7,925 nucleotides of DNA. Source: Bifidobacterium breve. Its GTDB lineage: Bacteria; Actinomycetota; Acidimicrobiia; Acidimicrobiales; Ilumatobacteraceae. Both the position numbers and the translations under genes were made by a program. This document shows positions 1-5,400 of this stretch, piece after piece. The stretch covers positions 1 to 7,925 of the forward strand of contig CAMDER010000078.1 in the NCBI GenBank assembly GCA_945896935.1, read 5' to 3'. Under the pieces are notes generated by a model that was not told the origin of the DNA, ran no database searches, and worked only from the letters and a program-made list of their open reading frames with translations. The first letter of the stretch is position 1, and each line of letters opens with the position of its first letter.

Positions 1-51
1 CTTGGCCGGCATAACACCTTCGTGTGAATAGCGAAGGAGAGGGAGACAGTC
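1..51 (+). promoter_or_regulatory. rplA upstream leader with Shine-Dalgarno
   Basis: Short non-coding leader of rplA. Purine-rich AAGGAG (34-39) and GGGAG (41-45) lie before the ATG; the second has the better spacing of 6 nt. By conserved gene order rplK (L11) should lie just upstream, but no L11 C-terminus can be read in any frame here, so its stop is probably outside the window. No promoter or hairpin is evident. Confidence 0.6.
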
Positions 52-750
52 ATGTCCGGAAAGAAATTCATTGATGCATTGAAGCGTTACGACCGCGATG
101 CACACTTCACACCAACTGAAGCAGTCAGTTTGGTGAAGACGTTGGCAACTGCGAAGTTCGATGAGACCATCGAAATCGCAATGCGTCTCGGCGTCGATCC
201 GCGTAAGGCCGAGCAGGCTGTGCGCGGAACCGTGGCATTGCCATCAGGTACTGGTAAGAACATTCGTGTTGCAGTTTTCGCAACCGGTGAAGCTGCCGAA
301 GAAGCCCGTAAGGCTGGCGCCGACATAGTTGGTGCCGAAGATCTCGCTGCCGAAATCGAAAAAGGAATTTTCGATTTCGACTTGGCCATTGCTACTCCTG
401 ACATGATGCCCTTAGTTGGTCGTATTGGTCGAGTGCTCGGACCACGTGGCCTTATGCCAAACCCCAAGACCGGAACCGTGACCCAAGATGTGGGTAAAGC
501 GGTTGGAGAATTCAAGGGCGGAAAAGTTGAATACCGCACCGACCGTTACGGCAACGTGCACGTGCAGTTGGGCAAGGTGTCTTTCACCGTCGAGCAGATC
601 GAAGCCAACTTCCGTGCCGTGCTTGACGAAATTCAGCGTGCCAAGCCGGCATCGGCCAAGGGTCGTTACTTGCGCAAGATCACGGTCTCATCGACCATGG
701 GACCTGGCGTCAAAGTTGACCTCAACCGTCTCCGTCCCGAAACGGTGTAA
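52..750 (+). CDS. rplA: 50S ribosomal protein L1
   Basis: Ribosomal protein L1, which binds 23S rRNA at the L1 stalk and helps release deacylated tRNA from the E site. In many bacteria it also represses its own mRNA. The 232-residue length is normal for the family. The signature GRIGRVLGPRGLMPNPKTG at about residues 123-141 is the L1 hallmark. Two-domain architecture is expected: domain I from the N-terminal ~65 residues plus the segment from ~160 to the end, and domain II between them. The C-terminal part has the usual KGRYLRKITVSSTMGPGVK pattern (about 203-221). The ATG start is supported by an SD 6 nt upstream and by an N-terminus of typical length. It lies first in the visible part of the rplA-rplJ-rplL-rpoB-rpoC cluster and is separated from rplJ by a 226-nt regulatory gap. 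Nothing is truncated or unusual. Confidence 0.98.
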   Translation: MSGKKFIDALKRYDRDAHFTPTEAVSLVKTLATAKFDETIEIAMRLGVDPRKAEQAVRGTVALPSGTGKNIRVAVFATGEAAEEARKAGADIVGAEDLAAEIEKGIFDFDLAIATPDMMPLVGRIGRVLGPRGLMPNPKTGTVTQDVGKAVGEFKGGKVEYRTDRYGNVHVQLGKVSFTVEQIEANFRAVLDEIQRAKPASAKGRYLRKITVSSTMGPGVKVDLNRLRPETV

Positions 751-765
751 TTGATCTAGCCAAAA

Positions 766-811
766 AGATCCGGGTGGCGAGTCGGTGTTTGACCGATATC
801 GTCACCCATCT
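766..811 (+). terminator. Long stem-loop after rplA (terminator, attenuator or processing site)
   Basis: Inverted repeat beginning 16 nt after the rplA stop. GGGTGGCGA (772-780) pairs with TCGTCACCC (799-807) with one G-U. TCGGT (782-786) pairs with ACCGA (792-796), closing a 5-nt loop GTTTG. AGAT (766-769) can pair with ATCT (808-811), giving an overall stem of about 19 bp with small bulges. The downstream sequence is T-rich but has no run longer than three T, so it is not a classical intrinsic terminator. A weaker hairpin (GATCT 753-757 with AGATC 766-770) would compete with its base. An mRNA processing site or partial attenuator is equally possible. Confidence 0.5.
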
Positions 812-829
812 AGTTTAAGTATTTAAAAT
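789..829 (+). promoter_or_regulatory. Putative rplJ promoter region
   Basis: AT-rich patch just before the L10 leader. TAAAAT (824-829) matches the -10 consensus at five of six positions and would place the transcript start near 836, just before the first leader stem at 845. Its -35 at 17 nt (GTCACC, 801-806) is poor. The alternative is TTGACC (789-794), a good -35, with TAGTTT (811-816) at a short 16-nt spacing. It overlaps the 3' arm of the preceding stem-loop. Own promoters before rplJL are known in actinobacteria, but the choice here is inference. Confidence 0.4.
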
Positions 830-835
830 ATTGCT

Positions 836-968
836 TGCCAGAGACAGTCGGTCGACCGAAAGGTCAGTAAAGAACCCTCGGGTTCGCCAACCGAGGCGGA
901 GACTGCACGGAGCCTTTCGCTCCTCGTGGTGTTCGCATCTGCGGGCCCCGAGTTGTAGCGAAAGGAGG
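836..968 (+). promoter_or_regulatory. L10-type ribosomal protein leader (autoregulatory mRNA element)
   Basis: Structured 5' leader immediately upstream of rplJ, the position of the known L10 leader that binds the L10(L12)n complex and represses translation or transcription. CAGTC (845-849) pairs with GACTG (901-905) and encloses two hairpins: GACC-GAAA-GGTC (854-865), capped by a GNRA tetraloop, and CCTCGG (876-881) with CCGAGG (891-896). A third hairpin follows: CACG (906-909) with CGTG (925-928), and GAGC (910-913) with GCTC (919-922). CCTTTCGCT (913-921) is also perfectly complementary to AGCGAAAGG (957-965), which contains the start of the rplJ SD, so two exclusive folds are possible. 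Assignment to the family rests on position and architecture; no covariance search was run. Confidence 0.7.
961..968 (+). promoter_or_regulatory. rplJ ribosome binding site
   Basis: AAAGGAGG, a near-perfect anti-16S match, 8 nt before GTG 977. It decides that GTG is the start codon. Its 5' half lies in the segment that can pair with 913-921 of the leader. Confidence 0.85.
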
Positions 969-976
969 AAAAACAC

Positions 977-1501
977 GTGGAGAACCCCCGTCCAGAAAAA
1001 GTTTCAACCGTCAGTGAGATCACTGAAAAGTTGGCAGGCTCAGAAGTGGTATTCATTACTGAATATCGCGGCATGACCGTCGGCCAAATGGCAGACCTTC
1101 GAACCGCGCTTCGTGGCGTCAGTGCCGAGCACACGGTGTACAAAAACACTTTGGCCCGTATTGCTGCTGTTGCGACCGGTAAGTCAGTTTTGTCAGACCT
1201 ACTCATCGGTCCGAGCTCATTGACTTTTGTTCATGGAGATGCCGCAGCCACCGCCAAGGTGTTACGCGAATTTGCCAAGACCAATCCGTTACTCGTGATC
1301 AAGGGTGGCACTTTGGGCAGCGCATTGCTGTCCGCCAAAGATGTCGAAGCCTTGGCCGATCTACCGCCGCGCGAAGTTTTGCTGGCCCAGTTCGCTGGAG
1401 CCCTGCAAGCCCCGCTCGTCAAAACCGCAGGTCTACTGCAAGCACTGCCGCGCAATATGGCCTATGGCCTCAAAGCATTGCTCGATCAAAAAGCTGCCTA
1501 A
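977..1501 (+). CDS. rplJ: 50S ribosomal protein L10
   Basis: Ribosomal protein L10 (P0), base of the L7/L12 stalk. It binds 23S rRNA through its N-terminal domain and L12 dimers through its C-terminal helix, and the complex feeds back on its own mRNA. The 174-residue length is normal. Visible signatures are EYRGMTV (about 29-35), VYKNTLAR (54-61) and LPPREVLLAQ (129-138), followed by a mostly helical Leu/Ala-rich C-terminus (about 139-174) that should carry the L12 dimer sites. The start is GTG, chosen because AAAGGAGG lies 8 nt upstream and the N-terminus MENPRPEKV has typical length for the family. It is preceded by the L10 leader and followed by rplL after 84 nt, the expected pair. No truncation or frameshift is seen. 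Confidence 0.97.
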   Translation: MENPRPEKVSTVSEITEKLAGSEVVFITEYRGMTVGQMADLRTALRGVSAEHTVYKNTLARIAAVATGKSVLSDLLIGPSSLTFVHGDAAATAKVLREFAKTNPLLVIKGGTLGSALLSAKDVEALADLPPREVLLAQFAGALQAPLVKTAGLLQALPRNMAYGLKALLDQKAA

Positions 1502-1513
1502 TCAGCAACTTGT

Positions 1514-1530
1514 TACAAACCGTACAAACC
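1514..1530 (+). repeat. Tandem TACAAACC duplication, rplJ-rplL gap
   Basis: TACAAACC at 1514-1521 and again at 1523-1530, separated by one G, giving a 9-nt period. It lies in the G-poor untranslated spacer before rplL. No pairing partner is obvious. Its role is unknown; it may simply keep the mRNA unstructured. Confidence 0.8.
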
Positions 1531-1542
1531 ATTCATTTCAAT

Positions 1543-1568
1543 AAAATCTGAACCAAAAATCTGAACCA
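1543..1568 (+). repeat. Perfect 13-bp tandem duplication upstream of rplL
   Basis: AAAATCTGAACCA at 1543-1555 is repeated exactly at 1556-1568. The duplication ends 4 nt before the rplL SD (AGGAG, 1573-1577). It is probably a slipped-strand duplication. It extends an A-rich, unstructured segment ahead of a gene whose product is needed in several copies per ribosome. Confidence 0.9.
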
Positions 1569-1585
1569 AAATAGGAGAAAAAATC

Positions 1586-1966
1586 ATGGCTCTCAACAAA
1601 ACAGAGATCCTGGACGGCATCGCCGCCCTCACCGTTATCGAGCTCAAGGAACTGCTTGACGCTTTTGAAGAGAAGTTCGGCGTGACCGCTGCTGCCCCCG
1701 TGGCCGTTGCTGTTGCCGGTGGTGGAGCTGCTCCGGCAGCCGCCGCTGAAGAGCAGGACGAATTCGACGTCATCTTGACCGATGCCGGCGCCCAGAAGAT
1801 CCAGGTCATCAAGGTTGTGCGCGAGCTCACCAGCCTCGGTCTCAAGGAAGCAAAAGACCTCGTGGACGCCGCACCAAAGGCCGTCCTCGAAAAGGCCAGC
1901 AAGGAAGATGCCGAGAAGGCAAAAGCCAAGTTGGTCGAAGCTGGAGCAGCAGTCGACGTCAAGTGA
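1586..1966 (+). CDS. rplL: 50S ribosomal protein L7/L12
   Basis: L7/L12, the multicopy stalk protein that recruits and stimulates the translational GTPases (EF-Tu, EF-G, IF2, RF3). It has 126 residues, typical for the family. The N-terminal dimerisation and L10-binding domain spans about residues 1-33. The flexible hinge (about 34-57) is almost only Ala, Val, Gly and Pro followed by acidic residues. The globular factor-binding domain (about 58-126) has the conserved KIQVIKVVRELTSLGLKEAK stretch (71-90) and the following LVDAAPKAV. The ATG start is supported by AGGAG 8 nt upstream in an A-rich, apparently unstructured leader, consistent with high translation. It directly follows rplJ. The stop codon is embedded in the base of a hairpin, and 461 nt of non-coding DNA separate it from rpoB. 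Confidence 0.98.
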   Translation: MALNKTEILDGIAALTVIELKELLDAFEEKFGVTAAAPVAVAVAGGGAAPAAAAEEQDEFDVILTDAGAQKIQVIKVVRELTSLGLKEAKDLVDAAPKAVLEKASKEDAEKAKAKLVEAGAAVDVK

Positions 1967-1992
1967 TGATGGCCGGCTGAGCCGGTTTTCAT
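1966..1992 (+). terminator. Attenuator-like hairpin at the rplL stop
   Basis: CCGGC (1973-1977), loop TGA, GCCGG (1981-1985), then TTTT (1986-1989). Two G-U pairs and the outer arms ATGA (1966-1969) and TCAT (1989-1992) can lengthen it. The short strong stem followed by four T looks like a weak or partial intrinsic terminator. Known systems (E. coli) attenuate transcription between rplL and rpoB, so a leaky terminator would fit here. The T-run is short, so efficient termination is doubtful. Confidence 0.5.
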
Positions 1993-2008
1993 ACATCTCG
2001 TACTGATT

Positions 2009-2051
2009 GACCCGCAGTTTCCCTGGTTTTGACCGGGTGAGGCTGCGGGTC
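2009..2051 (+). other. Bipartite stem-loop 1 in the rplL-rpoB gap
   Basis: GACCCGCAG (2009-2017) and CTGCGGGTC (2043-2051) form a perfect 9-bp stem. Inside it CCC (2021-2023) and GGT (2025-2027) pair with ACC (2032-2034) and GGG (2035-2037) around a TTTG loop, with one bulged T. No T-run follows, so it is unlikely to be an intrinsic terminator. Double-strand RNase processing is a reasonable guess by analogy with E. coli, where RNase III cuts between rplL and rpoB. Confidence 0.65.
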
Positions 2052-2094
2052 TGTCGCGTCCTGGGCCAGGTTTGAGGGGATGCCTGCAGTCGCC

Positions 2095-2133
2095 GGCGCA
2101 AGATTTTTATGAATTTCTTCAAAATCTTGGGCC
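2095..2133 (+). other. Stem-loop 2 in the rplL-rpoB gap
   Basis: CAAGATTTT (2099-2107) pairs perfectly with AAAATCTTG (2121-2129). Inside, GAA (2111-2113) pairs with TTC (2118-2120) around loop TTTC after a 3-nt bulge. Outside, GGC (2095-2097) pairs with GCC (2131-2133) across one G-G mismatch. It ends 7 nt before the -35 of P1. No T-run follows on the + strand. It may be a processing site, or a boundary between the rplJL transcript and the rpoB promoters. Confidence 0.65.
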
Positions 2134-2140
2134 AGGGTGC

Positions 2141-2170
2141 TTGACCTGACCCCCGATATCGGCTTACCGT
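2141..2170 (+). promoter_or_regulatory. Putative rpoB promoter P1
   Basis: TTGACC (2141-2146, five of six to the -35 consensus), an 18-nt spacer, then TACCGT (2165-2170, fitting the loose actinobacterial TANNNT -10). The predicted start is near 2177, giving a leader of about 250 nt. A perfect 10-bp palindrome fills the 3' half of the spacer. This is an inference from consensus matching. Confidence 0.5.
2153..2162. repeat. Palindrome CCGATATCGG inside P1 spacer
   Basis: Perfect 10-bp palindrome between the -35 and -10 of P1, where a bound dimeric repressor would block polymerase. Nine of its bases (CCGATATCG) recur at 793-801 upstream of rplJ, also right after TTGACC. No known operator was recognised. 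The recurrence could be chance. Confidence 0.6.
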
Positions 2171-2179
2171 TACCCCATC

Positions 2180-2202
2180 CCGAACGGGTCACACCGTTTC
2201 GG
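2180..2202 (+). other. Small hairpin at the predicted 5' end of the P1 transcript
   Basis: CCGAACGG (2180-2187) pairs with CCGTTTCGG (2194-2202), with one bulged T and a 6-nt loop. If P1 starts near 2177, this stem sits at the extreme 5' end of the mRNA, where it could affect stability. There is no T-run, so a terminator is unlikely. Confidence 0.45.
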
Positions 2203-2233
2203 AAGAACTGCCCGACTCTTTTGTCGCCGGCGG

Positions 2234-2263
2234 TTGATAACTGTGGCCCTAGAGCGGTAGTCT
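2234..2263 (+). promoter_or_regulatory. Putative rpoB promoter P2
   Basis: TTGATA (2234-2239, five of six to consensus), an 18-nt spacer, then TAGTCT (2258-2263, fitting TANNNT). The predicted start is near 2270, giving a 5' UTR of roughly 158 nt. It is the best promoter-like sequence nearest to rpoB and has the same spacer length as P1. Confidence 0.55.
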
Positions 2264-2363
2264 CATCTGTTGCCGTGTGTCGCCCCTGTCCTTTTCGTTC
2301 CCCAAATTCGGTTCGACGCGCTTTTCGTATTCCCCCACATCAATCAACGTTTATCTAGGTATG

Positions 2364-2391
2364 TAGTCGTTATTTAGTCAGTTATTCAGTC
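2364..2391 (+). repeat. Imperfect 11-12 nt tandem repeat in the rpoB 5' UTR
   Basis: TAGTCGTTATT (2364-2374), TAGTCAGTTATT (2375-2386) and a partial CAGTC (2387-2391) lie in tandem, so AGTC recurs at intervals of 11 and 12 nt. The repeat ends 25 nt before the rpoB SD. It could be a slippage product, a protein-binding array near one helical turn, or an unstructured spacer. Confidence 0.7.
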
Positions 2392-2416
2392 CCACTTTCG
2401 CAATACCTCAGCCACT

Positions 2417-2421
2417 AGGAG
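2417..2421 (+). promoter_or_regulatory. rpoB ribosome binding site
   Basis: AGGAG with a 6-nt spacer to TTG 2428. It decides the TTG start; the next in-frame ATG is codon 22, has no comparable SD and would remove conserved N-terminal sequence. Confidence 0.8.
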
Positions 2422-2427
2422 TTCACC

Positions 2428-5400
2428 TTGGCCAGCAAAAGCAAGAGCAGCGAGCGTTTTTCCTTCGGAAGCCTCCCAGAAGTCGTCGAGATGCCGAATC
2501 TTCTCGATATTCAGAAAGTCAGTTTCGCCAATTTCTTAAAAGAAGGTTTGGCCGAAACGTTTAAGGACATCTCGCCGATCGAAGACTTCCACGGCAACTT
2601 GAGCCTCGAGCTCGAGTACGACCCGACCGACGAAGACTTATTCCCCGAGCCCAAGTTCACGGTTGAAGAGTGCCGCGAAAAGGGCCACACCTACCAGCGT
2701 TCAATTTTGGTGCGCGCTCGATTCAGTAATCGCAGCACCGGCGAATTGCGCGAGCAGTTGGTGTTCATGGGTGACTTCCCGATGATGACCGAAAAGGGAA
2801 CCTTCATCGTGAACGGAACTGAGCGCGTCGTGGTGTCGCAGCTCGTTCGTAGCCCTGGCGTCATCTTCGAAGCCGGTGAGCGTTACCGTCTGCGTAACTT
2901 GTCGAAGCACCAATTGGTGAAGGGCACAGTTCACCCTCAGCGTGGTGAATGGCTCGAGTTCGACGTTGAACACAAGCCTGGCAAGTACGTCACTGCAGGT
3001 ACGCGAGTCGCACGTAAGCGTCGTATGGGCGTCTTCACGTTGTTGCGGGCCATTGGTTACGACGAAGCCAACTTCCCCGGCTTCATTGACAAGTTTGTTG
3101 AGCACTTCAAAGAGCAAGACGGTGTGACTCCGTTGCTCGCCGATCAGTGGGACAAAGAGCGCGACATCGCGCCAACCCAAGACGAAGCACTCGTCGAAAT
3201 TTATAAGCGCGCTCGCCCAGGTGAGCCGCCGTCACTTGAATCGGCTCGCGCCTATTTCAAGAATGCATTCTTCGATTCGAAGCGTTACGACTTGTCACGC
3301 GTCGGTCGTTACAAGATCGATCGCAAGCTCGGTGAAGAACTCGCCAAGCTCGACGAATTCTTCGGTAAGGGAACCCGCAAGCACGGCGAATTCTTCAAGG
3401 TTCAACTTGACGACCCGAACAAGCGCCCCATCGAAAGCGATCCCGAAGACGGCAATGTATTACGTCCGAACGAAATCCTCGCATCGGTCTCGTACATGTT
3501 GCACCTCGTGTCGCAGACACCGGGCTACCGCCTTGACGACCAAGACCACTTCGCAAACCGTCGTATTCGCTCGGTTGGTGAATTGATTCAGAACCAGGTT
3601 CGTATTGGTTTGTCACGTATGGAGCGCGTTGTTCGTGAGCGCATGACGACGCAAGATCCCGAATCAATTACTCCAGTCACCTTGGTGAACATCCGTCCCG
3701 TGTCGGCAGCGATCAAAGAGTTCTTCGGAACGAGCCAGTTGTCGCAGTTGATGGACCAAGTGAACCCATTGTCGGGTATCACCCACCGTCGTCGTTTGTC
3801 GGCACTCGGACCGGGTGGACTCAGCCGTGAGCGCGCTGGCTTCGAAGTTCGAGACGTCCACTTCTCGCACTATGGCCGAATGTGCCCGATCGAAACTCCA
3901 GAAGGTCCAAACATTGGACTCATTGGTGCACTCAGCAACTACGCACGTATCAACAGCTTTGGTTTCATCGAAACGCCATACCTCAAAGTTGAAAACGGCA
4001 AAGTCACGAAGAAGTTCGAGTACATGCCCGCCGACGAAGAAGAGAAGTACGTTGTTGCTCAGGCCAACACTGCTCTGAATCCCGACGGAACATTCCGCGA
4101 CGCCAAGATTTTGGTGCGTCAGTCGCCGCAGGCTGCCAGCCTCGCCGACTTGAAGCGCATGCTTGAAGCCGAAAGCTTCTTCGGCGCAACCACCGACATC
4201 AAGATGGTTCCGCCATCTGAAGTGCAACTCATTGACGTATCACCAAAGCAGATTGTTTCTGTGGCGACCGCGTTGATTCCGTTCCTCGAACACGACGACG
4301 CTAACCGTGCCCTCATGGGTGCGAACATGCAACGTCAGGCTGTTCCGTTGGTGCGTACTGAAGCTCCTTATGTCGGAACCGGCATGGAGCGTAAGGCTGC
4401 ATCAGACGGTGCCGATCTCATCTTGGCAACCGACGACGGTGAAGTCACCGAAGTTTCAGGTGCACAGATCACGGTGCAGTACAAGACGACTGGCAAGCGC
4501 GTATATAACTTGCTCAAGTTCCGTCGTTCAAACCACAACACGTGTGTCAACCAGATCCCACGTGTTATTGAAGGACAGCAACTCAAGAAGGGTGATCTCA
4601 TCGCTGACGGTCCGAGCACCGACAACGGCGAACTCGCGCTTGGTAAGAACTTGCTCGTGGCCTTCATGCCTTGGGAGGGTTACAACTTCGAAGACGCCAT
4701 CATCTTGTCCGACCGCTTGGTTCGCGACGATGTGTTGACATCAATTCACATTCACGAGTATTCAGTTGACGCCCGTGACACCAAACTCGGTCCCGAAGAA
4801 ATCACTCGCGACATTCCCAACTTGTCTGACGACATTTTGCGCGACCTCGACGAGCGTGGAGTCATCCGCGTTGGTGCCGAAGTCGGTCCTGGCGATGTGT
4901 TGGTCGGCAAAGTCACGCCTAAGGGTGAAACCGAACTCACACCAGAAGAGCGTTTGCTTCGAGCCATCTTTGGTGAGAAGGCTCGCGAAGTTCGCGACAC
5001 CTCACTCAAGGTTCCTCACGGTGAAAGTGGCAAGGTCATTCACGTCAGCATGCTCGACCGCAACGAAGGTGGCGAGTTGGCTCCTGGTGTGAACCAGATG
5101 GTCAAGGTTCTCGTTGCTCAAAAGCGCAAGATCAGCGTGGGCGACAAGTTGGCCGGACGTCACGGTAACAAGGGTGTTATCTCGAAGATTCTTCCGCAAG
5201 CCGACATGCCGTACATGGCTGACGGTACGCCGGTTGACATCATCTTGAACCCACTCGGTGTTCCGAGCCGAATGAACGTCGGTCAGGTTCTTGAAGCTCA
5301 CCTTGGTTATGCCGCTCGTTGGGGTTGGCAAGGTTTCTCACGTGGCGACACGGCGTTCCCGTCGGTTGGTACTTCACCAATTCGTGGAACCGAGTCGAAG

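Larger units (their letters stand above)
1967..2427 (+). other. rplL-rpoB intergenic regulatory region
   Basis: 461 nt without a credible gene. In order it holds an attenuator-like hairpin at the rplL stop, a large bipartite stem-loop (2009-2051), the near-palindrome CCTGGGCCAGG (2060-2070), a second large stem-loop (2095-2133), promoter P1 (2141-2170) with an internal palindrome, a small hairpin (2180-2202), promoter P2 (2234-2263), a pyrimidine-rich unstructured segment (about 2264-2345), a short tandem repeat (2364-2391) and the rpoB SD (2417-2421). The one long + frame (2137-2358) has no SD and no protein-like composition. Confidence 0.8.

Noticed and set aside
1..33. C-terminal end of rplK (L11)
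   Set aside because: None of the three frames reads like the end of L11; only expected gene order suggests it lies upstream.
823..1206. Minus-strand frame across the L10 leader and the rplJ start
   Set aside because: It overlaps a conserved leader and gene on the other strand and has no recognisable protein features.
2007..2034. TTGACC at 2007-2012 and 2029-2034 as further promoter -35 elements
   Set aside because: Neither has a TANNNT hexamer at 16-19 nt, and both fall inside the arms of stem-loop 1. TTGACC also occurs in coding sequence here, so its presence alone means little.
1538..2122. 194-codon minus-strand frame opposite rplL
   Set aside because: It is the antisense shadow of rplL plus structured non-coding DNA, with low-complexity translation and no SD. 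rplL on the + strand is certain.
2137..2358. 73-codon GTG-initiated frame in the rplL-rpoB gap
   Set aside because: No SD upstream; Pro/Cys/Arg-rich composition without domain character; it overlaps the putative promoters and the palindrome. It is most likely an accidental open frame.
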